A stretch of DNA of 64,000 nt from a virus, in the IMG/VR virus record IMGVR_UViG_3300042294_004161, positions 1 to 64,000 of that record. One strand, 5' to 3'. The position numbers and the translations under genes were made by a program. Shown in pieces: positions 7,622 through 16,486 of this stretch (position 1 is the stretch's first letter; the number at the start of each line of letters is the position of its first letter). Below the pieces are notes generated by a model. That model did not search any database and was not told the DNA's origin. It saw nothing but the letters and a program-made list of their open reading frames with translations.

Positions 7622-9514
7622 ATGGCAGATACCAATTTATTCCCCCGATTAAAAAGATTATTCTCAACAGACGTAATAATCAGAAATCAAGGTGGTGATA
7701 CACTAAAAGTAATGGATGTTGATTCAATCCAACGTTCAGGTGATATAGCTACAAATTCCTTAGTAGACAGGTACAATCGTTTATATTCCCCAGCAACTAC
7801 CTCATTATTAGGTTCTCAAATCAATATGAACTGGCAGTACTTACGTACTATGGTTTATTCAGACTATGATAATATGGATTATGATGCTATTGTAGCCTCA
7901 GCTTTAGATATTATCTCTGATGAGAGTACATTAAAAAATGATATGAATGAAGTATTACATATCAAAAGTTCAAATGAGGATATTCAACAAATCCTATATA
8001 ACTTATTTTATGATGTATTAAACATTGAATTTAACTTATGGTCTTGGATTCGTCAGATGTGTAAGTATGGTGATTTTTTCTTAAAGTTAGAGATTGCTGA
8101 AAAATTTGGTGTATATAATGTTATCCCATACACAGCATATCATATTGAAAGACAAGAAAATTATGATAAAGATCACCCAAATGCTGTAAGATTTAAATAT
8201 TCACCTGAAGGAGTATATGGTGGTGGTTCTGGATATTATGGTTCTCCTACTCTTAACACATATACAGACAATCAAAATGGCATATATTTTGATAATTATG
8301 AAATAGCTCACTTTAGATTATTAACAGATGTTAATTACTTACCTTATGGTCGTTCATATCTAGAACCAGCTCGTCGTATCTTTAAACAATATGTGTTAAT
8401 GGAAGATGCTATGTTAATTCATAGAATATCACGTAGCCCAGATAGACGTATATTTTATATTAATGTGGGTTCAATACCACCAAATGAAGTAGAAAACTTC
8501 ATGCAAAAAACAATCTCTACCATGAAACGTACCCCGTTAATGGATAGTAATACTGGTGAATATAATCTTAAGTATAATATGCAAAATTTACTTGAAGATT
8601 TTTATATTCCTGTAAGAGGTAATGACAGTGCCACTAAAATGGAAACTGCACCTGGTTTACAATATGATGGTATTAATGATGTAGAGTATTTAAGAGACAA
8701 ATTATTTGCTGCTCTTAAAGTACCTAAAGCATTCATGGGTTATGAAAAAGATTTATCTGGTAAGGCTACATTAGCTGCAGAAGATATTAGATTTGCCCGT
8801 ACAATTGATAGAATTCAACGTATAACATTATCAGAATTATATAAAATAGCATTAGTACATTTATATTCACAAGGTTATACAGGTGAAGAATTAACTAATT
8901 TTGAATTAGATTTAACAGGTCCTTCAATTATATATGATCAGGAAAAAATAGCTTTATTAACCCAAAAAGTTGATTTAGCTGCTAAAATCATGGAAACTCA
9001 ATTACTTCCTACAGACTGGATTTATGATAACATATTCAAATTCAGTGAGGAACAATATGATGAATATAGAGACATGATATTAGAAGATCAAAAACGTGCC
9101 TTTAGATATGCTCAAGTAAAAGAAGAAGGTAATGATCCTAAAATCACAGGTAAATCATATGGTACACCACATGATTTAGCCTCACTATATGGTAAAGGTA
9201 GAATGTATTCTGACCCAGAAAATGTACCTGTAGGATTTGGTGATGATGTAAAATTAGGTCGTCCTGAAGAAAGTCCAACAGATCGTAATACTCAAAATGA
9301 TAATTTTGGTAAAGATAGATTAGGGGCTAAAGGAATGAAAAATGATGATAATGAATCAGATTCTATTAATCCTAAATTTAAAGGTGGTTCACCATTAGCT
9401 TTAGAAGCTAAACAGGTTTATCTAAAAAATAAAAGTCTAATAGAAAGTTTAGTGAAAAACAAAACTGTAATTGCAGAAAGTTCACTATTAGATGAAAAAC
9501 AAATAAGAGAATAA
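7622..9514 (+). CDS. portal protein (gp20-like)
   Basis: A 630-residue portal of the T4 family. It has the expected wing and stem order: NWQYLRTMVYSDYDNMDYDAIVASALDI near the N-terminus, the YGDFFLKLE strand, the RSYLEPARRIFKQ helix, RSPDRRIFYIN, and the PKAFMGYEKDLSGKATLAAEDIRFAR segment of the crown/stem region. The C-terminal 120 residues are hydrophilic. Dodecamers form the packaging vertex and bind terminase and the neck. Position between terminase and the prohead protease agrees with T4 synteny. Confidence 0.93.
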   Translation: MADTNLFPRLKRLFSTDVIIRNQGGDTLKVMDVDSIQRSGDIATNSLVDRYNRLYSPATTSLLGSQINMNWQYLRTMVYSDYDNMDYDAIVASALDIISDESTLKNDMNEVLHIKSSNEDIQQILYNLFYDVLNIEFNLWSWIRQMCKYGDFFLKLEIAEKFGVYNVIPYTAYHIERQENYDKDHPNAVRFKYSPEGVYGGGSGYYGSPTLNTYTDNQNGIYFDNYEIAHFRLLTDVNYLPYGRSYLEPARRIFKQYVLMEDAMLIHRISRSPDRRIFYINVGSIPPNEVENFMQKTISTMKRTPLMDSNTGEYNLKYNMQNLLEDFYIPVRGNDSATKMETAPGLQYDGINDVEYLRDKLFAALKVPKAFMGYEKDLSGKATLAAEDIRFARTIDRIQRITLSELYKIALVHLYSQGYTGEELTNFELDLTGPSIIYDQEKIALLTQKVDLAAKIMETQLLPTDWIYDNIFKFSEEQYDEYRDMILEDQKRAFRYAQVKEEGNDPKITGKSYGTPHDLASLYGKGRMYSDPENVPVGFGDDVKLGRPEESPTDRNTQNDNFGKDRLGAKGMKNDDNESDSINPKFKGGSPLALEAKQVYLKNKSLIESLVKNKTVIAESSLLDEKQIRE

Positions 9515-9523
9515 AAATCTTTA

Positions 9524-9534
9524 TATATTTATAA
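9524..9534 (+). promoter_or_regulatory. putative late promoter TATATTTATAA
   Basis: A one-base variant of the late box, 14 bp before the gene at 9549. Confidence 0.45.
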
Positions 9535-9548
9535 TTAAACAACCAAGG

Positions 9549-10406
9549 ATGAATATAAAACATTCGAAGTATAAAAATACAGGAATCTTATTTGAATTAC
9601 TTGTCAGACAAATTACATCAGATACATTGTCAGGTAAAGATTCTAAGGCGACTGATATTTTAAAAAAATACTTTATTAAGAGTGAACTAGGAAGAGAATA
9701 TAAACTATATGAGGCTCTTTCAAAGTATAAAAATTTAACAGAGGGTAAAGCAGAATTAGTAATTAATTCCATTGTTGAGTCTTCTAAAAATTTAAACAGA
9801 GGTACTTTAAAGAGACAAAAATATAACTTAATTAAAGAAATATCTAAACATTACAATTTAGAAGAATTTTTTAAAACTAAAATTTCTAGTTACAAATATT
9901 ATGCCTCTTTATATACTTTATTAGAAATATATAACAGTGATCAATTATCTAACCCTGATCAAATCATAGATAATAAAATAGCAATTTTAGAGACATTAAC
10001 CTCTAAAAATATTAACAAACAAAAGATTGAAGACGAATTATTAACTGAGTTTCAATCATACGATAAAGATTTACGTATTCTAACATATAAAGTTATGTTA
10101 GAGAAATTTAATGGCAAATATGCCTCATTAAATGAAAACCAAAAAGAAATATTAAAAGAATTTATTAACTCAGTAGATTCAACTCCTAAATTAAAAGAAT
10201 TTTACAATACTAAAATTCAAGAAATTAAAACAAAATTAAATCAACATAAATCAAAAATAACAGATAAAACTATTCAAATTAAATTGAATGAAGTTAATAG
10301 TTTACTGTCACCTGTAGGAAAAACTAAAAATATAGGTAATGATGATTTGGTCAATTTATTACAATATTATGAACTTTTAGAAGAACTTAGTAAAGTAAAT
10401 GGGTAA
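9549..10406 (+). CDS. conserved head-region protein of unknown function
   Basis: A 285-residue helical, lysine-rich protein that begins NIKHSKYKNTGILFELLVRQIT. A gene of this kind often stands between portal and prohead protease in marine T4-like phages (recalled, not searched). It has no membrane segment and no catalytic motif. The position suggests a prohead-core or assembly factor, perhaps a counterpart of T4 gp67/gp68, but sequence alone does not show this. It overlaps the next gene by 8 bp. Confidence 0.6.
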   Translation: MNIKHSKYKNTGILFELLVRQITSDTLSGKDSKATDILKKYFIKSELGREYKLYEALSKYKNLTEGKAELVINSIVESSKNLNRGTLKRQKYNLIKEISKHYNLEEFFKTKISSYKYYASLYTLLEIYNSDQLSNPDQIIDNKIAILETLTSKNINKQKIEDELLTEFQSYDKDLRILTYKVMLEKFNGKYASLNENQKEILKEFINSVDSTPKLKEFYNTKIQEIKTKLNQHKSKITDKTIQIKLNEVNSLLSPVGKTKNIGNDDLVNLLQYYELLEELSKVNG

Positions 10407-10959
10407 GTTCAAATATAAAATAAAAGAAACATCCTCAATTGGTTCAAATTCAGGATTTATATCAGGTGGTGAAGGTGAAAACCATACAGGTCCATCTCCT
10501 CGTAAATCAACATATGGAGCATATACTCAGGCTGGATTTAAAAAAGTAGAAGAAGGACCAGGAGCAACATTTGGTCCAGGTCCAGCTGCTGGTCCTGAAG
10601 GTGTAAAAGACAATGTTTATGTTAAAAAATTTAACTATAAACTAGTTAACCAAAAAGAATTAAATAAAAAAGCAAAAGGTATTATAGTTAAACCACTTTG
10701 GGAATCTGAAGATGTAGATTCATATTTAGATGGATTAAATATAACTGACCCTGATAGAAGAAAATTTATATCAAGCCGATTAAAAGGTTTTGATTTATTA
10801 GAAGATAAACTAAATGCTTTAATACCATTTCTACAAAAAGCAAAACATGAAACTATGGATTTCTATAGAGAAAATCCAGATTCATTCACTGTAGTATATG
10901 GTACAGATTTAGCTAACGATTATTTAAACGACTTAATAGAACTATTTAAACAAGAATAA
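10399..10959 (+). CDS. head-region hypothetical protein with Gly/Pro-rich N-terminal segment
   Basis: A 186-residue protein. Residues about 10-75 are low complexity and rich in Gly, Ser and Pro (GATFGPGPAAGPEG). The C-terminal half is a compact helical domain (VDSYLDGLNITDPDRRKFISSRLKGFDLLEDKL to the end). It overlaps the upstream gene by 8 bp and is followed 1 bp later by another small gene, so it is co-expressed with the prohead genes. The function is unknown; an assembly role is likely from context. Confidence 0.55.
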   Translation: MGKFKYKIKETSSIGSNSGFISGGEGENHTGPSPRKSTYGAYTQAGFKKVEEGPGATFGPGPAAGPEGVKDNVYVKKFNYKLVNQKELNKKAKGIIVKPLWESEDVDSYLDGLNITDPDRRKFISSRLKGFDLLEDKLNALIPFLQKAKHETMDFYRENPDSFTVVYGTDLANDYLNDLIELFKQE

Positions 10960-10960
10960 A

Positions 10961-11188
10961 ATGGCAAACGTACCAGTTAACGCAACAGGATTAGTAACAA
11001 CAGCATCAATAACAGGATCTTTCGCTGGATTCACAGTAGTCTCAGGTTCAGCAACTTTTACAGGACTTAAAGATTATCAAGGAGTTAATTTAGCAACTAC
11101 AAATTGGACACTTCCAGCAGGAACTACAGTACCAATTTATGTTACAAGTGCTTCTTTATCATCAGGTGCAGTATTATTCTATCTATAA
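10961..11188 (+). CDS. small beta-rich structural protein
   Basis: Seventy-five residues of Thr, Ser, Val and Gly strands with almost no charge (ATGLVTTASITGSFAGFTVVSGSATF, ending YVTSASLSSGAVLFYL). The pattern is typical of small capsid-decoration or fibre-tip domains. No family can be named. It is the third gene of the compact cluster between portal and protease. Confidence 0.5.
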   Translation: MANVPVNATGLVTTASITGSFAGFTVVSGSATFTGLKDYQGVNLATTNWTLPAGTTVPIYVTSASLSSGAVLFYL

Positions 11189-11197
11189 TATTTATAA
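11187..11197 (+). promoter_or_regulatory. putative late promoter AATATTTATAA
   Basis: The box ends only 3 bp before the ATG at 11201. If it works as a -10 element, the transcript of that gene would be leaderless or would start further downstream. Confidence 0.4.
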
Positions 11198-11200
11198 CAA

Positions 11201-12079
11201 ATGGAAAAGACAATACAACAACAATACGACCTTATTAAAGAAGGCAAAGGAAACAAAGACGACTTTTTAAAAAGTGCTCGTCGTGTATTCCCTGAACTAA
11301 TAACTCCAGGAAATGACTATAATACTGCTGTTCATATATTAAAAAGCAAAAGCATATTATCTGAAGGTACTAGTACTGTAACAGCAAATAAAAATTGGTT
11401 CAAAATATTTGAAACAAATTTAAAAGAAGCTGTTGGTGTTAAAGACACTAAAGAATATGGTGACCAAAACACATTTGAAAAAATTGACAAAGATGTTAAA
11501 GCTGCTTTAGATCATCAATTTGACAATAAAGATCCTAAAAACATAGATAACGTTTATGGTCAATCATTCTTAATCGGGTATTTAGCTGAAATGGATGATC
11601 CAAAAAATGCTAAAAAAACAGTTGACGAATTAAAAGCTATTGTATTAAAAAACATGGCTAAAGATATTAACTATTATGCTAAGAATGGAATGTTTGGTGT
11701 TAAAGGTATTGGTTTAGAAACATCAAAAGTATCAAAACCACTTAAAGGTAAATTTAAATCAAGTGGATATGGTGATTTAAAAGAAAATCAATCAACAAAT
11801 GAAGGTATTGGAATGTTTAATGATCCTATGGGATTTAAAAAACCTGAATTAAGTAATATAAATAAAATATTTACTAAAGAATATAAAGGGGAGGGAATGT
11901 ATGATATTTTTAAAAATGGAAAAAAAGTTAAATCTATTGAAGGTGAAGGCAATGCTAATGCTTGGATAAATACTGAAAAAAGAAAATTAAATGACATGAG
12001 TGAGGAAAAATTGGATTCTTTAAAAGAAAACAAACTCCGCTCAGTAATTCGTAATTTAATAAACGAAGAATTAAACTAA
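11201..12079 (+). CDS. prohead-region protein with C-terminal IREE-like tag
   Basis: A 292-residue Lys/Glu-rich protein placed immediately before the prohead protease. Its last 17 residues, ENKLRSVIRNLINEELN, have the same pattern as the N-terminal tag of seven other proteins here (LRxxIRxxIxEE). The tag may therefore act from either end. The middle contains an NVYGQSFLIGYLAEMDDPKNA segment and a strand-rich stretch GEGMYDIFKNGKKVKSIEGEGNANAW (about 233-258). A head-core protein is the best guess. It has its own late-type box. Confidence 0.55.
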   Translation: MEKTIQQQYDLIKEGKGNKDDFLKSARRVFPELITPGNDYNTAVHILKSKSILSEGTSTVTANKNWFKIFETNLKEAVGVKDTKEYGDQNTFEKIDKDVKAALDHQFDNKDPKNIDNVYGQSFLIGYLAEMDDPKNAKKTVDELKAIVLKNMAKDINYYAKNGMFGVKGIGLETSKVSKPLKGKFKSSGYGDLKENQSTNEGIGMFNDPMGFKKPELSNINKIFTKEYKGEGMYDIFKNGKKVKSIEGEGNANAWINTEKRKLNDMSEEKLDSLKENKLRSVIRNLINEELN

Positions 12080-12685
12080 ATGAAACAAGTACTAATTGAA
12101 ACTATACCATTTAATGTATCTCCCATACAATTAACTGAAGGTTTAAAAGCACCTTCTGGTAATCCTATGGTAGAGGGTGTACTAGCCACAGCTGAAGTTA
12201 AAAATGGTAATGGTAGATATTATCCTAAAGAATTATGGGAGAGAGAAATGGATAAATACTCCCAAATCATTAAAGAAAATAGAGCTATGGGTGAATTAGA
12301 CCATCCTGATTCTTCTATAATCAATTTAAAAAATGTATCTCATGTTATTAGAGAAGTAAGATGGGATGGAGATAAAGTACTTGGTAAAATAGAAATATTA
12401 CCTACTTCATCTGGAAATATATTAAAAGCACTCATAGAAAATAATGTTACAGTAGGTGTGTCTTCTCGTGGAATGGGAAGTTTAAAACAAATTGGTGAAA
12501 CATTAGAAGTACAAGATGATTTTGAATTATTATGTTGGGATTTCGTTTCTACACCTTCAAACCCAGGCTCATATATGCACTTGGTTAGAGAAGGTAAAGA
12601 ACATAACATTGAAGATAAATTCGCAAAAGTAAATTCTTTATTAATGGAAATACTTTGCGCTAATGGGACTTGTCCTATTATTTAA
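12080..12685 (+). CDS. prohead protease (gp21-like)
   Basis: A 201-residue serine protease of the T4 gp21 type (peptidase family U9/S77). GVLATAEVKNGNGRYYPKELW forms the first strands, His75 lies in GELDHPDSS, and the nucleophile is probably Ser128 or Ser129 in VGVSSRGMGSL. It starts directly after the previous stop. In T4 this enzyme cuts scaffold, capsid and internal proteins after Glu in (L/I)-x-E contexts, which matters for reading the tags found elsewhere in this window. A strong terminator follows. Confidence 0.9.
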   Translation: MKQVLIETIPFNVSPIQLTEGLKAPSGNPMVEGVLATAEVKNGNGRYYPKELWEREMDKYSQIIKENRAMGELDHPDSSIINLKNVSHVIREVRWDGDKVLGKIEILPTSSGNILKALIENNVTVGVSSRGMGSLKQIGETLEVQDDFELLCWDFVSTPSNPGSYMHLVREGKEHNIEDKFAKVNSLLMEILCANGTCPII

Positions 12686-12735
12686 GAAGCCTGCTACCAT
12701 AGGTAATCGCCCCTCAAAGATAGTATCTTTGGACT

Positions 12736-12762
12736 AAAGCCCACGAAAGTGGGCTTTTTTTT
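12736..12762 (+). terminator. intrinsic terminator after prohead protease
   Basis: A nine-base-pair stem, AAAGCCCAC with GTGGGCTTT, is closed by a GAAA tetraloop and followed by a run of eight T. Confidence 0.9.
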
Positions 12763-12786
12763 CTAACTCTGCGATTTTCAAATATC

Positions 12787-12879
12787 CTCATATATGTATA
12801 TGAGAAATATATGGTTTCTTATACCATATTAATATAAATAATTTCTATTACGCTTTAACATTCGTTAACAATAAGCGTA
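12787..12879 (+). promoter_or_regulatory. structured promoter/leader of the scaffold-capsid unit
   Basis: Three dyads stand in a row: CTCATATA/TATATGAG (12787-12804), ATATGGT/ACCATAT (12809-12829) and TACGCTT/AAGCGTA (12849-12879, with an inner TTAAC/GTTAA). Between the second and third lies TATAAATA (12833-12840), identical to the T4 late-promoter consensus. The segment separates a terminator from the scaffold and major capsid genes, so it probably sets their high late expression. Whether the hairpins act as RNA or DNA sites is unknown. Confidence 0.5.
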
Positions 12880-12913
12880 TTTCCAACAACAATTTAATTT
12901 GAGGACAAAAGGT

Positions 12914-14017
12914 ATGAACAGAAGTTTGCTAACCGAAGCAATCGCTGATGCAAAAGCCGTAAAAGAAACCGCTATTGCAAATGCAAAAGCCGCTCTAGAA
13001 GAAGCATTCACACCGTATTTGAAAGAAAAGTTAGCTGCAAAGTTAGCTGAAATGGATAATATGGATGAAGCTGATGATATGATGGCAGAGAAAAAGGAAG
13101 AAATGGAAGAAAATTTCGACATGGATGAATCTAAAGAAATGGATGAAGCAACTCACATGGATGAGGCTGAAGACATGGAAGAAGGTAAAGATATGGAAGA
13201 AATGGACTTAGATGAACTCCTTAGAGAACTAGAAGGAATGGAAGAAGGTGAAAAAGAAGAAATGATGGAAGGTGAAGAGGACTTAATCAACGATCCCAAA
13301 GGACCCACAGCACATGGTAATGTGGCTGAAGAGGAAGATATGGAAATGGGCGAAGAAGATGAAGAAATGGATCTGGAAAACATGACTGAAGAAGACCTTA
13401 AATCATTCATTGAAAGTGTAATCGCTGATATGGTAGCCGCAGGTGAACTGGAAGGTGAAGTAGAAGGCGAAATGGGTGATGATGAAATAGAAATGGAAGA
13501 TGAAGAAGAAGTTGACATCGAAGAATTATTAGCCGAATTAATGACTGAAAGAAAGAAATATGGTGGTAATAAAGGAGATGTACCTGCTAAAAAACGTGGT
13601 GATAAAAAAGACACAGCAGAAGAAGAAGGAGTTGAAGACTACAAGAAGAAAGCCAAGAAAATGGAAGAACAACTTGCAGAAGCTAATAAAGCAATCAACA
13701 CTATCAGAGCTGAACTTAACGAAGTTAATTTATTAAACGCTAAGTTACTTTACACTAACAAAATCTTCAAAGCCAGAACATTATCAGAATCACAAAAAGT
13801 GAAAGTATTGGAAGCTTTTGATAAAGCAGCAACAGTAAAAGAAGTTAAACTTGTATTTGAAACACTATCTAATAATGCTAAAGAAAAGAAAACTTCTATC
13901 AACGAATCAATGTTCGGAGGTGCTTCTAAAGCATCAGGTGTTGCTCCAACAAAGAAACCAATACTTGAAGTAAACGACCAATTCTCCAGATGGCAGAAAT
14001 TGGCCGGTATTAAGTAA
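12914..14017 (+). CDS. prohead scaffold/core protein (gp22-like)
   Basis: About 367 residues. The ATG at 12914 is preferred over the in-frame TTG 15 bp upstream; GAGG and AAAGG precede it. The N-terminal helix is Ala-rich (SLLTEAIADAKAVKETAIANAKAA). Residues about 40-215 are extremely acidic, with many Glu, Asp and Met. The C-terminal part is a basic coiled coil (DYKKKAKKMEEQLAEANKAI) ending FSRWQKLAGIK. Composition, helix content and place between protease and major capsid protein match T4 gp22, which forms the prohead core and is destroyed by gp21 on maturation. Confidence 0.85.
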   Translation: MNRSLLTEAIADAKAVKETAIANAKAALEEAFTPYLKEKLAAKLAEMDNMDEADDMMAEKKEEMEENFDMDESKEMDEATHMDEAEDMEEGKDMEEMDLDELLRELEGMEEGEKEEMMEGEEDLINDPKGPTAHGNVAEEEDMEMGEEDEEMDLENMTEEDLKSFIESVIADMVAAGELEGEVEGEMGDDEIEMEDEEEVDIEELLAELMTERKKYGGNKGDVPAKKRGDKKDTAEEEGVEDYKKKAKKMEEQLAEANKAINTIRAELNEVNLLNAKLLYTNKIFKARTLSESQKVKVLEAFDKAATVKEVKLVFETLSNNAKEKKTSINESMFGGASKASGVAPTKKPILEVNDQFSRWQKLAGIK

Positions 14018-14053
14018 TAAAATTTAACAAAAACTAAAAACCAAATTTAAAAA

Positions 14054-15763
14054 ATGTCACAAGTACAACAATTATTAGAAAGCGCTGCAGGTTCTTGGAA
14101 GAACATGCAAAGCGATGCTGCTAGATTAGCTGGCAAGTGGGCTAAAACAGGCTTACTTGAAAGTTTAGGTGAAATCGAAAAGAATAACATGTCTATTCTA
14201 TTAGAAAACCAAGCTAAGCAGTTAGTAACAGAAGCAAACACTATCTCTTCAAATTCATCTTTCGTATCAAACGGACAAGGTGAGAACTGGGCTGGTATTG
14301 CTCTTCCTTTAGTTAGAAAAGTATTCGGTACTATCGTAGCTAAAGAGTTTGTTTCAGTTCAACCAATGAACATGCCTTCAGGCCTGGTGTTCTTCTTAGA
14401 TTTCCAATATGGTAATTCTAAGTCACCATTTACTGCAGGTTCTTCATTATATGGTAACAGAAACACTGCCTCAAGATTCCCATTCTCTACTCCAGAAGCA
14501 GTTGGCGGTTTATATGGTGGTCCAGAAGGTCGTTTTACATATGCAACTAACCAATTCTCTGGTTCAGCTACAATCACTACAGCTTCAATTTCATCAGCTT
14601 CATTTGCTGACGTAAATTTTGATTCTGCTTTCTCAGCATCAGTAGCTGCTGGTACAATTAAGGAAATTATTTTCCCTGATGCTAGCACAAACTTAGTAGC
14701 ATTTGACCAAGATGCAGTACGTGGATTTATCTTAACTTCAGGTTCAACTTTAGCCGTTGAGGATTGTTTAAACCAATTCACTACTTACAACTACACTAAC
14801 AACACTATTACTTTCTACGTATCAGCTTCAACTGCTGAAATCGCAAACACTGGTCCATACGTTGTAACTTATCAGAAAGCCGGTAACCAAGAAGGTATTC
14901 CAGTATTCTCAGGTGGTAACAACTTCAGTGGTTCAGGTAGAGGTGATTTTGAAGCTGAAGGTGCTTTCTCAGTACCAAACGCTGCTTCAACAACAGACAT
15001 CGTTATTCCTGAAATCAATGTTAGAATGCAATCATCTGCCATCACTGCAAAAACCAAGAAATTGAAAGCAGTATGGACGCCAGAATTTGCTCAAGACTTA
15101 GCTGCTTACCAGAACATTGACGCAGAAGCTGAATTAACAAACATCATGAGTGAGTATATTTCAATGGAAATTGATTTAGAAATCTTAGATATGTTAATCG
15201 AAGATGCTGCTGCTGAAACTGAATACTGGTCAGCTATTAACAACCAAGTAATCAATGCTACTGGTACTGCATTTGAAAACAATGCTTCAGCATTCTACAA
15301 CACTCAAGGTCAGTGGTTCCAAACTTTAGGTACTAAAATCCAAAAAGTATCTAACAAGATCCACCAGTTAACCTTAAGAGGTGGTGCTAATTTCTTAATC
15401 ACTTCACCAACTGTAGCAACTATCCTTGAGTCAATCCCAGGATTTGCTTCTACAAACAACGGTGAAGCTGATCAAATGGAATATGCATTCGGTGTTCAGA
15501 AAATTGGTTCAGTTAACGGTCGTTACAAGGTTTACAAGAACCCATACATGACTGAAAACTTGATCTTAATGGGATACAAAGGTTCACAATTCCTAGAAAC
15601 AGGTGCTGTATTTGCTCCTTATATTCCGTTGATCATGACTCCATTAGTGTACGATCCAGAAACCTTCACACCAAGAAAAGGTCTCTTAACCCGTTACGCT
15701 AAGAAAATGCTTCGTCCGGAATTCTATGGCAAAATTTATATCAATGGTTTAAACACCATCTAA
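14054..15763 (+). CDS. major capsid protein (gp23-like)
   Basis: A 569-residue HK97-fold capsid protein of the T4 gp23 family. The N-terminal helix LLESAAGSWKNMQSD, the segment NWAGIALPLVRKVFGTIVAKEFVSVQPMNMPSGLVFFLD and the C-terminal GRYKVYKNPYMTENLILMGYKG region are characteristic. A gp21-type cleavage site is likely after Glu60 in LVTEAN, close to the place of T4 cleavage (after Glu65). The insertion around residues 160-300 is Ser/Thr/Ala-rich and probably an exposed loop domain. A terminator follows at 15787. Confidence 0.95.
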   Translation: MSQVQQLLESAAGSWKNMQSDAARLAGKWAKTGLLESLGEIEKNNMSILLENQAKQLVTEANTISSNSSFVSNGQGENWAGIALPLVRKVFGTIVAKEFVSVQPMNMPSGLVFFLDFQYGNSKSPFTAGSSLYGNRNTASRFPFSTPEAVGGLYGGPEGRFTYATNQFSGSATITTASISSASFADVNFDSAFSASVAAGTIKEIIFPDASTNLVAFDQDAVRGFILTSGSTLAVEDCLNQFTTYNYTNNTITFYVSASTAEIANTGPYVVTYQKAGNQEGIPVFSGGNNFSGSGRGDFEAEGAFSVPNAASTTDIVIPEINVRMQSSAITAKTKKLKAVWTPEFAQDLAAYQNIDAEAELTNIMSEYISMEIDLEILDMLIEDAAAETEYWSAINNQVINATGTAFENNASAFYNTQGQWFQTLGTKIQKVSNKIHQLTLRGGANFLITSPTVATILESIPGFASTNNGEADQMEYAFGVQKIGSVNGRYKVYKNPYMTENLILMGYKGSQFLETGAVFAPYIPLIMTPLVYDPETFTPRKGLLTRYAKKMLRPEFYGKIYINGLNTI

Positions 15764-15786
15764 TATAAAACCATAGAATGATTATT

Positions 15787-15812
15787 AAGAGCCGCATTTT
15801 GCGGCTCTTTTT
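15787..15812 (+). terminator. intrinsic terminator after major capsid gene
   Basis: A ten-base-pair stem, AAGAGCCGCA with TGCGGCTCTT, has a 3-nt loop and runs into T residues. Confidence 0.88.
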
Positions 15813-15823
15813 AATATGTATAA
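15813..15823 (+). promoter_or_regulatory. putative promoter AATATGTATAA
   Basis: This box, followed by TAG, lies directly behind the capsid terminator and 21 bp before the HNH gene. It differs from the late box by one G. Confidence 0.45.
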
Positions 15824-15844
15824 TAGACCTGAAAATTCTGGACT

Positions 15845-16432
15845 ATGGATAATAAAATATGTAAAATGTGTAATTCACAATATAATATAAATGAATTTTA
15901 TAATAAAAAAACATCAAGTGATGGTAAACATATTTACTGTAAAACTTGTATGAAACAAGAAAAAAAACAATATTATTTACAAACTAAAGATATTCGCTCA
16001 GACTACTATAAAACATACCGAGATCAAAATAAAGAATATTTTAATCAATATTGTAACAATCATTACCATACTAAAAAAGAATTATATCGAGAATGGAATA
16101 AAAACCAATACCACACAGATATATCATTTAGAATAAAACATGTAACATCAGCTAGAATTAATGAAGCTCTTAAAACATATCAGACATTAAAAAGAAATCG
16201 TACCATAGAATATTTAGGATGCAATATGGATGAATATACTCAGTATCTTGAATATCAATTTACTTCAGAAATGAATTGGGATAATTATGGAGAATATTGG
16301 GAAATAGATCATATTAAACCAGTAGATTCTTTTGATTTGAATAACGAAGAAAATTTATATAAATGTTTTCATTACCTTAACACTCAACCTTTAGAAAAAA
16401 CTAAAAACCGAGAAAAAAGTAATAAATATTAA
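15845..16432 (+). CDS. free-standing HNH homing-type endonuclease
   Basis: A 195-residue protein. A zinc-knuckle N-terminus has CKMC (about 6-9) and CKTC (about 32-35). The C-terminal HNH domain reads EIDHIKPVDSFDLNNEENLYKCFHYLNTQPLE, then KNREKSNKY, with the DH pair and the downstream Asn and His in the usual order. The gene is its own transcription unit: its own promoter box, terminators on both sides, and position directly after the major capsid gene. This fits a mobile endonuclease that invades a conserved essential locus. Confidence 0.85.
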   Translation: MDNKICKMCNSQYNINEFYNKKTSSDGKHIYCKTCMKQEKKQYYLQTKDIRSDYYKTYRDQNKEYFNQYCNNHYHTKKELYREWNKNQYHTDISFRIKHVTSARINEALKTYQTLKRNRTIEYLGCNMDEYTQYLEYQFTSEMNWDNYGEYWEIDHIKPVDSFDLNNEENLYKCFHYLNTQPLEKTKNREKSNKY

Positions 16433-16440
16433 ATGAATAA

Positions 16441-16464
16441 CCCCGCGAAAGCGGGGCTTTTTTT
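16441..16464 (+). terminator. intrinsic terminator after HNH gene
   Basis: A CCCCGC/GCGGGG stem with a GAAA loop and seven T. It overlaps an apparent in-frame upstream ATG of the next gene, which shows that this ATG (16433) is not the real start. Confidence 0.88.
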
Positions 16465-16475
16465 CATATGTATAA
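16465..16475 (+). promoter_or_regulatory. putative promoter CATATGTATAA
   Basis: The box lies between the HNH terminator and the ATG at 16487, 11 bp before the start. It belongs to the TATGTATAA subclass also seen at 15813 and 42962. Confidence 0.45.
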
Positions 16476-16486
16476 TAAAAACACTC

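Noticed and set aside
12899-12913. TTG start for the scaffold gene
   Set aside because: The ATG at 12914 follows GAGG/AAAGG and gives the natural scaffold N-terminus.
13153-13614. Antisense frame of Ser-rich sequence opposite the scaffold gene
   Set aside because: It is produced by the Glu/Asp/Met-rich codons of the scaffold and has no supporting signals.
16433-16486. An upstream ATG extending the gene at 16487 by 18 codons
   Set aside because: That stretch is a terminator hairpin with a T run and a promoter box; translation through it is implausible.
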